Below are positions 1-12,800 of a DNA stretch of 64,000 nucleotides, in pieces. Source of the stretch: Mytilus edulis. Lineage: Eukaryota > Mollusca > Bivalvia > Mytilida > Mytilidae. The position numbers and the translations under genes are program-made. Every line of letters starts with the position of its first letter. Position 1 is the first letter of the stretch. Under the pieces are notes generated by a model. The model saw only the letters and a program-made list of their open reading frames with translations. It was not told the DNA's origin and searched no databases. The stretch lies in the NCBI RefSeq assembly GCF_963676685.1, contig NC_092345.1:32201585-32265584 (forward strand). The letters are read 5' to 3'.

Positions 1-1560
1 TTTACCAAACTTGGAAGCTTCTTTCAATCAAAAGACAGTATCGAGAGGGAAATTTTTATTGATGTTTTTCCTCATTTTTGTTGAGTCTGCGATTAACAGC
101 AAAAGTAGGCGAGACACTGGGTTCCGTGAAACCCTTACGAATTTTTTAACTTGAAGCTGATTTCAAAAAAATTATATAAACTAAATAGGGCTGTTCCTGA
201 ATTGAATGCATCAGGTTTATTATTTAAGACCCCAACCACCCATTACACAGAAAGGTTTTTCCTCATTAACTGCTATAATTATTTATATACCCGGTACATG
301 TAATTTGGGCAATCTAATGTAAAAGAAATGAATTCCTTTCCAACTTAACTGCACATTAAATGTGGTGGTACAAATGTACTAAATGATAAGGAATTTGTCG
401 CATCTGTGAGGAAAGTCATGGAAAGTGAGACATAGGGATTGATTTTGTGTGGCTTCTGCATCAACAATTACTAAGTTTTCTGCTTAAGATAATTTGGTAG
501 GAATTACTTGTGATAGATTGATTATATTAATAAAAGTTGCATTACTATCGGAACATACCAATTTGACGCCTATTTTGAGGCCCTACACTCTAGGACATGG
601 ATTTTATGCCTACGATGTTTAACTGATGGGGGAAAAATGCAAATGGGTTTAGGCATCCAAACTTACAAATGTCATTTTCATCCATTTAACTAAAACCAAA
701 ATAAAATTTTGTGATATTCAAATCTTGGAAGTAAAGGGATTTTATAGTTGTCACCTCTATAAAGTACATTTTATTGCATTGTACTTTTAAAGTTTTTTAA
801 ATAATATTTGTTGTGAATTTAAATAAAATGTAGTGAAACACTGATCAGAAAGTAAAGAAATAACAAAATAAATGTTGATAGATAATGTTGATGACATTTT
901 TTTAGCCCTGACTTGGGAACATTTTTTTTATGCCCCTGCTGTTACAGAAATGGGCTTCTCTTGTCTGTTAATATGTTAAATTATTAGTTTAGTTTGCCTC
1001 AACCAAATGTTATATAACTTAGAAACAATGCCTATTACCACAAAGTACAGATCAAGTTCGAATATGGGTTGCATCACTTTACGCTTCTTGAGTTGTGTCC
1101 CTTAACAATGTTGTATTCAAGTGGGGGTATATATATTCACTCAAAGACATTGAGGGGATAGAACAAAGACTTGTAAACTAAGAGTCTGGGTACTGTGACA
1201 TGACCTCCCTCTGACTTGCGTTGTGGATATTAACTTTAATGCTGCTCATGGTTTCTTCACATATATTGTAATAAATCATTTAAAATGTTGGGTAGTATTT
1301 TTTTTGCCCTCAAAATTTCCATATTAAATTTTTATACTTTTCATTTTTAAATCTCTAGTATATATATTTATAAGATTCAGACAATAATATGAATTATAAC
1401 ATGTTATATTCATTTAAATGTGTGTGGTGGCAACATATGTTGTCAAAAAATTTCTATTTGTGATCCAGGTAATCAGATGTATGTACATGCATAAACAAAA
1501 CTCACCAAAAGATACCAGGCTTATAATTTTCCATCCCATAAGCATGTTTCAAGTATATAT
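1..1560. other. AT-rich noncoding DNA
   Basis: No open frame with protein-like composition, no splice-bounded exon and no clear repeat structure was recognised. The stretch is AT-rich with short homopolymer runs, as expected for intergenic or intronic animal DNA. Confidence 0.5.
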
Positions 1561-1706
1561 TTGTTTAGGGGCCAGCTGAAGGACGCCTCTGGGTGCGAGA
1601 ATTTCTCGTTGCATTGAAGACCTGTTGGTGACCTTCTGCTGTTGTCTGCTCTATGGTCGGGTTGTTGTCTCTTTGACACATTCCCCATTTCCATTCTCAA
1701 TTTTAT
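1561..1706 (+). repeat. Dispersed repeat copy (mussel-type, unnamed)
   Basis: The stretch has the wording of a repeat I associate with mussel genomes: a GACGCCTCTGGGTGCGAGAA-like start, then GGTCGGGTTGTTGTCTCTTT, then CATTCCCCATTTCCATTCTC. The family assignment is from memory and was not searched. No coding capacity is apparent. Confidence 0.45.
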
Positions 1707-1961
1707 TCGAGTACAAATGACTTATCTGTGAAGCACAAATAAGAAAACTTTAAAGGCCAAATAAAATACTCGGGTGACGAGTATTCAGAACCTATAACCC
1801 CAAAAGGTTTTACAAACTATAACTGATGTAATGTTTCCAGGGGTGGGAAGATTATATGTCCCCTTTTTATTTGAATTTTTGATTGTTCTGTTTTATCTTA
1901 ACTTAAACCTTCAAAAAGTACATTTAAGCCAAAATATATTTTACTGCATATTTTACATCTT

Positions 1962-2180
1962 GGAGCTAATTTCCTAATGATTGTAGAGTAATACTTTGCT
2001 TGCTTGCTTTGTTTGTATTAATGTTAGCTTTATATCTGCATACAATATAGACAGGCATAGTTAAACCTTTATATAATATATTTAAATTTGATTTAATGTT
2101 AACCCAATTACAATTGTATAATACAAAAACAAAGTAAGCAAGCTAACCAAAGTTTTACTCTACATGCATTAGGAAGTTAG
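1962..2180. repeat. Imperfect inverted repeat, MITE-like
   Basis: The left arm (about 1962-2021) carries GAGCTAATTTCCTAATG, then GTAGAGTAATACTTTGCTTG. It reappears in reverse complement at about 2115-2180 (AGCTAACTTCCTAATGCATG, then TAGAGTAAAACTTTGG). A central spacer of roughly 90 bp has no coding content. Arms with a short spacer suggest a non-autonomous DNA transposon. No target-site duplication was identified. Confidence 0.5.
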
Positions 2181-2343
2181 CTATAATATGATGAAATCTC
2201 TACATTATGTAAATAAGAATTAGGTCATAGAGGAGATAATTCAAAAACTTAAATAAGATATTTGCATAGCAATTCAAAAATCACTGCCTTACCTTTTAAG
2301 TGACTTATTGCAATATGTTTGTATACAAATTAAATGTGTTTTT

Positions 2344-2806
2344 TTAAGGGCATTTTTATGACCCACCTACGTTAGTAGAGTGGCATTATGTTTTCTGGTC
2401 TGTGCGTCTGTTCGTTTGTTCTTCCGTTCATTCATCCGTCTGTCCCGCTTCATTTTTTGGTCAAGGTAGTTTTTGATGAAGTCCAATGAACTTGAAACTT
2501 AGTACACATGTTCCTTATGATATGATCTTTCTAATTTTAAAGCCAAATTAGACTTTTTAACCCAATTTCATGGTCCATTGAACATAGAAAATGAAAGTGA
2601 GAGTTTCAGGTTCAAATTTTTGGTCAAGGTAGTTTTTGATGAAGTTGAAGTCGAATGAACTTGAAACTTGGTACACATATTCCTTATGATATGACCTTTC
2701 TAATTTTAAAGCCAAATTAGATTTTTTACCCAATTTCACGGTGCATTGAACATGGAAAATGATTGTGCGAGTGGGGCATCTGTGTTCTTTGGACACATTC
2801 TTGTTT
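2344..2806. repeat. Dispersed repeat with internal 163-bp tandem duplication
   Basis: The start (TGACCCACCTACG, then CGTTCATTCATCCGTCTGTC) is typical of a repeat widespread in bivalve DNA, as I recall it. Inside, the block beginning TTTTTGGTCAAGGTAGTTTT occurs near 2454 and again near 2617, an offset of 163 bp. Each copy continues through AACTTGAAACTT(A/G)GTACACA and CCTTATGATATGA. The 79-residue open frame on the minus strand is a by-product of this duplication. Confidence 0.55.
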
Positions 2807-3079
2807 TATTCTGAATATCGTTCATATCAGTAATCAGTATAATATTTCTTAATTCTTTAAGTCCCCACAGTTATTCCTTCTACGTTTACACCCCATTATT
2901 CTCTTTTCTTTATATTTTTTGCTCTTCTCTATTTCTTTTTATAGTATTTTCTATTCTGTAAACTCCACCCAGACCCTCTTAGTAGGGCAATAAATAGGTT
3001 TCCCAGTTTGTCCAGTGTCAACATATGTATGGTAGTTAACCATACATATGTGACCAAATCAACGGTAAACAGTCATAAG

Positions 3080-3220
3080 CCTTTTATAGCTTTAGGGACT
3101 ATGCTTCAGGGCTTTGCTCATTATTGAAGGCCGAGCAATGACCTATAGATGTTAATTTCTGTGTCATTTGATCCCTTTTGGAGAGTTGTCTTATTGGCAA
3201 CCCTACCACATCTTTTTTAT
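3080..3220 (+). repeat. Dispersed repeat copy (TTGCTCATTATTGAAGGCC family)
   Basis: Ordered blocks are GGCTTTGCTCATTATTGAAG, TGACCTATAGATGTTAATTT, then TGGAGAGTTGTCTTATTGGC and CTACCACATCTTTTTTA. The same order recurs at about 13865-14000 and, on the minus strand, at about 4718-4875. Three diverged copies in one window show it is interspersed. It resembles a very common mussel repeat (memory, not searched). Confidence 0.6.
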
Positions 3221-4717
3221 ATGATTTTTTTAAAAATATATGCCAAATTAAAAAATTTCCAATATTTCGTTTGTTAATTGATTTGTTTTGGAAATGTCAG
3301 GGAGCAAGGTGTCCTATGGACACACTCTTAGAGATGATTAAAAAAGATAGTTTGAATAGTTTTATGCCATCATTATAAATGTTTCTAAACAAGAACTGAT
3401 TATTTTAGCTGCTGTAGTACTAACAATAATACTAGTGTCATTTTCATGTCTTATGTGACCTCATATACAAGAGCTATTTGTCCTTCTAGTGTAAATTCGG
3501 CGTTGCAAGAACAATGAGACAATATAAGGTCAACCAAACCAGTACAGTTTGCGTGTAGTTGGGACATAATACATTGTTAGCATAATAGTCCTACTAAACT
3601 GGAGAAATCTCATTATAAAGGTCACTATAAACACATTTCTTCATTAATAGTTCTGGAGAAATGAAGTGTAAAGTCCCTTTAATATTTGAACTTTTATGAA
3701 ATACTTTCCACTGAACACGTGTTCAATACTCAGCAGCGTTTCATTGTTCTTATCCAATATCTGTTTTCGTCACTGAAACTAATAACAATAATGATAATCG
3801 GATGTATTCATTCAAACTAAATATAGATCTATTATACAACAATCAAAATATCCTCTCACAATTATAAAGAAGACTTTGAATTGTATTGTTAATCGCTGAC
3901 ATGTAACAGTCACGGTGAAGAGAAATACGGTCATATATTGCCGAGTCCTTTAAGGCAATATTTTTGTTGTCATTTATTTGACCTAGATGTAGGCTTATGT
4001 TATTTTAAACATGTAAATAAACGTTGGACCCAATAAAAATTGAAGTACTTTGATAACGGAAACGGTGTCAAGAACTATAGAGCAGTTTAATAGTACGATT
4101 TCGTTTACATACATTCTTTTGTTTAACTTTTTGATTATTGCAGAGTCAGCTCATTACCGAATCGGATAACCACAGGATCCTTTTCTGACCTTTTAAAGAC
4201 TGCTCTAACGAATAAGTAAAATGTGACCTGCGTTTTGTCTGCTCTAAGGACTTCACTAACTAGAAATTCATTATGGGTAAGTAAATCTAATGAAATGTAA
4301 CGCAGGTGAAATTGATCATTGAAATGAATTTATGACATTATGAATTATGGTATATATATCTCATCATTGTGACACGAATATGACAGAGTCGTAACATACC
4401 TGAGACAATTTTATGTTAACCTGTACTTGTAGTCCACATCGTATTTTAACCTTGGTTGTTAAGTTGTGTTTTACATTATGATTAGAAAGGAAAACGAAAG
4501 ACTAAGCTTCCGAATTTCATTTTCAAGTAAGTTCTTTTATATATTTGAATTATATAACATGCTCGGGATACTTGGTAAAGATAAGTTCGTTAGTTCGGAC
4601 ATAGTCGTGCATTTTGTTGACCATACGGTCTGTCTGGACGAACCAAATTTTTGTACATAACTTTGTAGTGATAGCATCTTTCCAATCTGACAGTTGACTA
4701 CTTGCATATAAAAACAA
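3221..4717. other. Noncoding DNA, nothing recognised
   Basis: No convincing exon or repeat was seen. A donor-like ATTATGGGTAAGTAAATC lies near 4270 and could end a noncoding first exon of the downstream RING-H2 gene, but nothing else supports this. Confidence 0.4.
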
Positions 4718-4875
4718 GAAGAGGTGGTAGGATAGCCAATGAGGCAACTCTCCACCAGAGAACAAACGACATAGAGAGCAATTATAGTTCACCAGTACCG
4801 CTTTCAACAATGAGCAAACGACATAGAGAGCAATTATAGTTCACCAGTACGGCTTTCAACAATGAGCAAACTCTC
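4718..4875 (-). repeat. Dispersed repeat copy with a 52-bp tandem duplication
   Basis: Reverse complement of the family at 3080-3220 (GAGGCAACTCTCCACCAGAG on the plus strand is the TGGAGAGTTG block). The internal segment CAAACGACATAGAGAGCAAT through GGCTTTCAACAAT occurs twice in tandem with a 52-bp offset (AACGACATAG at 4765 and 4817). The copies differ by very few bases, so the duplication is younger than the insertion. Confidence 0.6.
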
Positions 4876-5189
4876 ATAAAGGGTATGCATCCGGTAAAGA
4901 AAGCGACAACGAGTAAAGAAAACACAAGAAAATGTTAAAAGCGTTAAGGAGAACTGTAAGACCTTTTAGATCTTGTTATACAGCTGACTAAACTATATTA
5001 TAATTGCTTACATTCCCTTACTTTGAACTGTGGTGGATAGTTGTCTGGTTGGTAATCATATCTGTTGTATTTTCCGATGTCATAACACGGATGGGAAAAA
5101 AATTTAGAAAATCTCTCAATATTCTAAAGACTCTCACAATAAACGTAGCACAAAGTCTGCGAATTGTTATAATGGACATATGAATGTGA

Positions 5190-5402
5190 CTCGATATGGG
5201 CTTGGGTGATCGCAAACTACTCTGTTACTAGCCTGTAAACCGACTTATGTTGTGAGTTGCAGGTGCGCTCGACTCCAATCTTAATTGACTTTATTTTCCG
5301 ACCGAAGGTAGATGGGTATCTCCGGGCATCCGACTTCCTCAACCAATAAAAACTGACCGCCACGGAATATGACAATAGTGCTGAAGATGGCTTAAACACC
5401 AT
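5190..5402 (-). repeat. SINE-like dispersed repeat (candidate)
   Basis: On the minus strand the stretch reads GGTGTTTAAGCCATCTTCAG, then CATATTCCGTGGCGGTCAG and GAGGAAGTCGGATGCCCGGA, ending in GCACCTGCAACTCACAAC. It is GC-richer than its surroundings and matches my memory of a SINE-like family in bivalves. No A/B box pair was established, so the class is uncertain. Confidence 0.35.
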
Positions 5403-6775
5403 TCAATCGGCCAACTATCTCGATATCATCCCTAATATAACAGACAAATATTCTAACGATCTCATCCACTATATCACTGACAAATTTTCTATCGATTTGT
5501 GCTTATTCAATGATTTAAACAAACGTAAATAATTTATGTAGAAAACTCAATATTGATTTTGTATATCACCACATACATGCTTTAAGTAAACAAATACACA
5601 TGTCCCGAGTAACCCTTATAAATACATATCTCATCTATATCGATCTCATTCATGGACAATATTGAACGGACAAAAGAACTTAGTTTAATTTTACCGTGAG
5701 AACGAGTGACCAAGAATGATCAACAATACAACGAATTCTAAAAACTCAATGGTATTTTTTAACACTGTGTATTTGCACTGTAGCTTCGGAGTAGATACCG
5801 CCCCAGGCTGGTTAAATTGGAAATCAGACGAGGAAAATAAAAAGTATCAATACAACCAAGGAAAGTCGCTCGCAATAAAATCTTGAAGGGGTTTAAGCCG
5901 GGTATTCTGCAAGGAAAAGCATAGTTGTAGCCCTATAGATGATAACTGGTTTACGGATCAGTGTTTATTTGCAGATTTTCGTTGACAATACTGCACTTGT
6001 AAAAACACCATTTTAAACCTGTTCAGATATAAAAATACCGTTTATTTGCTCATGTATTTATTACTGTATGCACCAGAAAGAGGTTAATCATGCTTAAGAG
6101 ATAACACAATTCAATCTTCAAACATTTCTAAAAATGTAATTTAAAAGAGGATATTTGATGTGCATTCGGTCTATTATACCTGCGTTGAATCATAATGTGA
6201 TTAGTAATAATTCATAGCATTTTTGTTTAAATAAATCGAATAACCTTGGTACATATAGATTAGTTTTATTTCTCTATTTTTGGTGTTTTGACTGCTTTAA
6301 AGGGTCATTATCTGTCAAAGTCATGATCACCGAATTGACTCAAATTCTCATATTTGATTAAAGACATAAAAAATCGGATATCAAATTTTAAGTTTAGTCT
6401 AAATTAACCAATTAACAATGCATGGACTCGATAATATGTATCATTTCGTTTGTATCCTATCTCTAGCTTAGAATTAAAACGAAGGTCACACGAATACGCA
6501 TTGAATGAGTTTAAATTTTGACTTGCAAGTCAATAATATACCAGTCATGTAATCTTTTAAGGCTTATTTTGACAAATTTTGGCTATACTGACTGATTATA
6601 ACGAAATATTTTTTTTAAAATTTGGGTGTTATATATATATTCTTGAAACAAAAATAATCGTATTTTTAATTTTTTGTCCAATACGTAGTTTATGCACCTT
6701 CTAAATGCTAAATGACAAAAAAATGAAATTAAAGTTGCTATATATTTAATATACACACTGAGAAAGGGAAACTAT

Positions 6776-6806
<31 letters not shown>

Positions 6807-7988
6807 GGTGTACCAGATTGCGGTTTTCCCCATTCATAAACAGAAACAATCACAAATACAAAATAATAATATGTTGAATTATATGGAGAGAAAAAACAAC
6901 AATTATCCTTGTAAATGCCCAGACAATTGATATCAACTACAGTGAAGCGGTTAAAATTTTCGTTGCTTTAAAAGGACGACCATTTTGATTTTATGGGGAG
7001 TGGGGGAAAGCTTTAATTGCCGTTTTTTTGTGTTAATCCTTTTATTGTCTACTCTAAGCGGACAATTAAGCTTACATCGCGTGAATCGGTGCTTATAAAT
7101 GCTGACAATTACTAGTAATCTCTTAATAGTTTTTTTTAATACTTTGACAGTATGTTTAACCCTATTGTTGTTTGTTGCAAAGTGTTTAATTATAAAAGTA
7201 TGTTTTATGAAATGAATTGAAACCGGTGACATATCGAAATTAAAATCAAAAGTTTCGTCGACATCTAATCCTATTCTTTTATCACTGTGGTCTCCTTTAG
7301 CTCGTAGTTGATTAGTTAATTAAGATGATACACTTTGTCACAGACTTCATGCCAGACCACCAATTCGCCCACTCAAATTTAGAACACAATAGTAGCTATA
7401 CTCTGGCAACACATACTAGCAGTGCTGTTGATGCCACTGTTAACCTAAACTTACAAAGTAATTTGATAAATGAAACTTTTTCTTGAAAGAGAAATATATT
7501 TAGACTATTTGAGTAAAAAAAAATCTTGGATTTACAAAGTTATGTACATACGTACGGCTGGAGGTAAAAAAAACATTCCTCTGTTTTGTATAGCTTTTGC
7601 GAATACCCATGCATATATTTCATAGAAAAAACCTAGCCCATTCATACATTTCACAGCTTTCAGCTAGGCCAACAATGTGTATGTGAAAACTTAGTTTGAT
7701 AATAACAAACGTACGGAATGATTAACTGTAATTTCATTATAGAATCAGTACAGTTTGTAAATACATCTTAGCACGAGATAAACCTCTGTGATCCATTGAC
7801 GTATGAATGACTACCCATTGTTACATTCTTCGTGAAAATGCACCCCATTGATAAATTTGCAAATCCGAAAAAAGTTACCAATGCCAGCGGCACGTCTATA
7901 CATACGTATTTATAAGCAGAGACCCCTCCCCCTGTAAATAGTATATTTATTTGAGATTTTCCGAAAACTAAGATTTTTTTTGATAGAT
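5403..7988. other. Noncoding DNA
   Basis: No gene recognised. It contains a run of 23 T at 6784-6806, which could be the A-tail of an old minus-strand retroposon. The 93-residue minus-strand frame at 6951-7232 has no recognisable motif and is treated as chance. Confidence 0.4.
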
Positions 7989-9494
7989 GGGTCATTTTCA
8001 AAAAATGTCGAATTTTGAAATTGAAATAATTATTTAAAGTTACTTATTCAAACAACCCTCTACATAAGCAAATCAAAACAAACAGTACTTTAAGATCAAC
8101 ATATTAAAAGATGCAATCTTAATGATGTCATACCAGAATATTTTGAAACATTTTTTGATCGGTGGTACAATTTTTTGTCCATCCTGTTACCATTTTCAAA
8201 AGAAATTTTGGGTTATTAAGAAAAGGTTTAGATAAAATCTTAAGCTTGTTTTACGTAGCCAATTAGATGGTTTTCAAGAGAATAAACTTCTATATATATT
8301 CATTCTGTAAAATAAAAGATTGTTTGCCAATTTTCCAGGTTGTACTGAAAAATGCCTCTGAAAATTGGTTTTCAAAGGTTGTAAAAACTACCACCAGTAA
8401 TGCAAGTCTAAGATAGCAATTTATAGTGTTCGGCATTTTTTCACCCTTTCAAATAAACCCAACATCAAGTAAATCCCTCATAAGTTAGTTTACTTTTCTC
8501 TTTATTTCATTGGTAACAGGAACGTACGTTTCTGATATATATCACTATATAAAAGTCTATCCTGTTACCTTTTTGTCTATCCTGTTACCGATATCAGTAT
8601 TGCACCTGCATTAATTGGGAAGATTAAGACGTTATAACCTTAAGATGAGTTCAAACAACGAAATATTTCATTCCTTTTGCACCTATATGTTTTAAAGATT
8701 AAAAAAATAACGACTATCCTGTTACTGTATCCATAGCAACCATAGTAACAGTATAGACATAACAGGATAGGCAAATTTCTTCGTTTTTGATTGCTGTTGT
8801 GAAAGAACTACTCCCTTTGTTGAAGTGATTATTGTTTTCTATTGTGAATTTGGTTTCCAACACGTTATTGCACTTTTTACAAGCATACTGTTGATGTAAT
8901 TAATCAAAATTGTTGGTAACAGCATAGACACGAAAAAATGTACACTCTATTTTTTTCACTAAATGTCTTGAAATTTCTTTTCTCTACACTGTCGTTCAAG
9001 AAACGAGGCGTTTTAAATGTAAAGATTACTTTGCACTTTTGAAATCAACCCTGACTGATTCAATATTCATAGGGAGAATAATTTAACGGTTGATTTAAGT
9101 AGCGGTAACAAGATGGACATGAACCTCCCTTACGCTGATTGAATTTAGTTTATAGATAATATGTTACATACAATGATAAAGAAGCTACGATTTTTCGTTA
9201 GAGTATTTATAAACGATCTTTAAGTCCCTTTTGCAGATATCAAGGCGATCAGAAAATCGGAAAAAAATCATTTGAAATGTGTTTTTCTGACACTGTACGC
9301 ACACAAATACCCCCCAAATCGGACTTAAATGCAGTTTAATCTTATCAAAATAGATGTAAGGTGTGTATTATTTATGTTCTGAATCACAAATCCGACAAGC
9401 TTTTATTTAAACCATTACAACTGAAATTTCCAGTAGAAAAGAAAAAAAAATAGCATGGGTTTACTGAAAATTCGACATTTTTTTTAAAAGACCC
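7989..9494. mobile_element. Inverted-repeat-bounded DNA element, non-autonomous
   Basis: The left end GGGTCATTTTCAAAAAATG, then TCGAATTTTG, is mirrored at the right end, whose reverse complement is GGGTCTTTTAAAAAAAATG, then TCGAATTTTC: about 29 bp with few mismatches. The interior lacks a transposase frame but carries many copies, in both orientations, of CTATCCTGTTACC (for example near 8558, 8577 and 8713; inverted near 8744-8772, 8913 and 9104). Repeated subterminal motifs are common in DNA transposons. No target-site duplication was identified, so the exact ends and superfamily are unknown. Confidence 0.45.
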
Positions 9495-9801
9495 AGTTGT
9501 TGACTTCCGTGCTTCACTACAAGACTTTATAAACATGGTTAAAAGTTGGCACATGGAAAAATAATGAATGTACTATTCAGGATATAGCTGTTTCTTTGAA
9601 GTTTAATTTGAGGTAGAATATTTTGAAGAAAAAAACATTGACAAATTTTATAGAGTCACGATATAGTTGGTTTGCCACCCACCACAGGCTTATCATAACG
9701 GATAGCGATATATGCTTTTATTTCTCGCCTCGCTATTTTGAAAATGTATGTTCCTCAGTATGATCACTAAAAATTGCTACTTATTTTTTAGGTGACAGAT
9801 A

Positions 9802-12800
9802 ATGGCTTTAACAGAAGAGAGGGCAGCATGTCTATTTTGGTCAGGAACGATTTGCGCTTTTTTATTCACCATACTTTATTCATCGTTGTGCATTCTTAAA
9901 ATGTAAGGTTAATTCTCATTTACTTTATAAATTATAAAGGTCCGTAGTCATGTTTGTTTCAAATTATAAAATATCAAATGGCGAAATCCGCCCTAGCGAA
10001 TAAGTTATTGACTGTGGCATAAAACACAATACTGCTGATTTGTTTTTGTTATTTGTAGTTGACAATTTAACAATAACATCTCATTATTATAATGACAATT
10101 GAATTAATTATCGTCATGACATATTTAGTGTTTATAAAATGTCCTGTCATAACATAAAAGTTTATTTATGTATGCAATTTTTATTTACATAAAATGTATA
10201 TAACAAGAGACAAGCTTAAACAATAGACATACATGTAGGTCAAATACGATGTCTAATTGTTTATTGCGCAACTCAAGAATAGTATTCTCTTTCCCTTTGA
10301 GACGTGGAGGAATGGAGAAAAAGGTTGTACACAATAAACAGCACACAAAAGAACACTTAAAAAAATGCCGGCCACCAGCCTCCAATGATGCATTTTGCCT
10401 TTCACGAAAGTCAACACAAAGAATAATCTCCGTTCAGCACCATAATCCGCTCGGAAGATTTATAACACGATGTACGAATATATTCCTTATTTGTTAAAAG
10501 GTCAAATACTTGGGTGTATAGTTAAGTTCTAAAAACTTGATACACAATTTATACTGCAGTTGGTGTTATCCTAATTGAAATGTTTGGATCTTACTACACC
10601 AGTATATTCATTTTCAAAATCCTCCTCCATAAATGATCGTCACTTAGTTTTGTTAATCACTTTTAATCATAACATGTATTTATTTTCAGAGGTGTAGTTA
10701 GTTCAGAAACATGTGCGTTCTTAGAGATATCGACGGTAGCGTCAGTGCTAGCCTTTATCATTGGAATGGCTTATTATTGCTACAAACAAAAGGTAAGCCG
10801 GTATCATAAATGTTCGTTCCTTGTATTTAGATTATTCCACAATCTGAATTAATAATTGTACGTATACTTGCGTGCTCGTAGGGGGTAACCAAATCAGAGA
10901 TCTATGTTTTAAATAGATTTATTTTACCATTATTAAAAAAATCATGTTAGATTTGATCAGTGGAAAGGTCATGTTAAATTTTACCATTGAAAAGGTCATG
11001 TCAGATTTTACCATGGGAAAGGTCATGTTAGATTTTACCATTGGAAAGGTCATATTAGATTTTATCATTGGAAAATTCATGTTAGAATTTACCATTGTAA
11101 AGATTAATGATTTCATTACCATTGGAAGCGTCGTGTTAGATTTTACCATTGAAAAGGCCATGATAGATTTTTCCATTTGAAAGGTGATGATTGATAGCAG
11201 GCGCGTAGCTCCCTATACGCTAACACGCAGTTGCGTGCACATCGATTCGGCAAGCAAAAAAAAATGCCAAAATAGAAATTTATAAATAAATTATGGTTAA
11301 AGGAAACACATATGTTGTCACTTTTTTAATTGATAAACTGTATTAAATAACGGCATTTCAAAATAAACGTTTTATTGGAGATCATGTAAAAATCGGAAGT
11401 ACTAACTTGTATCTTTTACCAGATTTGAATTTATTATACTCAGTCTAAGACGTGTAGTTTCGGAGCACATTTTACAGAGTACGGCTTATCTGTTTGCGAT
11501 GAGATGTACCAATCGACCATTAGATTTATCGAAACCCTTTGATATTATTGAAAATATGCCGAGGCGATGTATTCGACAGACTACCAGAGCCAATCACCCT
11601 AAAAACACGCCAAAACAGCATTGGAAAGTCTCATTATATTTTGCGTTCACACACGTAGACCATATGATAATGGAACTAGCTAGAAGAAAACGATGTGCAA
11701 GCAACTACCGCCGACCGGAGCGAGGCGAAAAAATTTTGGGACCCTTTAATGCAGAAATATTTTTTTTCGGTTTTCGGTCATAGGACGGTTTAAAGAGGAG
11801 CTACATGTAGATAGGACTTATAAGCAATTTATGAACGTAAAACTATTAATACTTGAATCTTCTGAATAGAGTAAATCATTGTTAATCTAATACATAAACA
11901 ACACATTTTTGAATTACAGAATTTACTCAACATTGACCAAAATCTGCTCTTTGGGTCTAAGCAGAAACGAACTTCTCTATTACTTTGTCAACATTCACAC
12001 TGAAATCCCGATCAATATGCAGTAATGCTAGCGATGATATTACCTGTCGTTGTTCATTGTTGATCGTACATTTGTTTTCAACAGACTTAATACACTGATA
12101 GATCTGCATGGTAGCACTCGCGAGATGTTATAAACCAGCGTACGTGTTCTCCATCGAGCGACCTCCCGATTGAAATTGTCCACCAAGTACATGCCAGGTC
12201 ATTTTGTATGTCTTAGACAATGTTGAGAATTATTCGTTGGTTATATTTCCTACAACACGAGGAAGCAGATACGACACAAAGAAGCTATTTTCTGATAATA
12301 CCACTGACAGACACCCTCTACTCTCCAATTCCATTATCATATGGTCTATACGTATGTGAACGCAAAATATAATGAGACTTTCCAATGCTGTTTTGGCGTG
12401 TTTTTAGTGTGATTGGCTCTGGTAGTCTGTCGAATACATCGCCTCGGCATATTTTCAATAATATCAAAGGGTTTCGATAAAACGTTTATTTTGAAATGCC
12501 GTTATTTAATTACAGTTCATCAATTAAAAAAGTGACAACATATGTGTTTCCTTCAACCATAATTAATTTATAAATTTCTATTTTGGCATTTTATTTTTGC
12601 TTGTCGAATCGACGTGCACGCAACTGCGTGTTAGCGTATAGGGAGCTACGCGCCTGGCAAGAATCTGAGAACACACCTTGCAATATCTATACAATTGAAG
12701 GTATATACATGAAATGTGTAAGCTTTACTCGCAGTAATATGTTGATTTGCTAACTTTACAGGTTGGACTGTCTGATTCCAATGATATTTACACACATTGG

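Noticed and set aside
2557-2796. 79-codon minus-strand frame
   Set aside because: It lies wholly within a duplicated dispersed repeat and mirrors its internal duplication.
5018-5215. 65-codon minus-strand frame
   Set aside because: No recognisable motif; it runs into the SINE-like repeat and has no splice or regulatory support.
10919-11180. Open frames of 78 and 85 codons on opposite strands
   Set aside because: Both are translations of the 27-bp intronic minisatellite.
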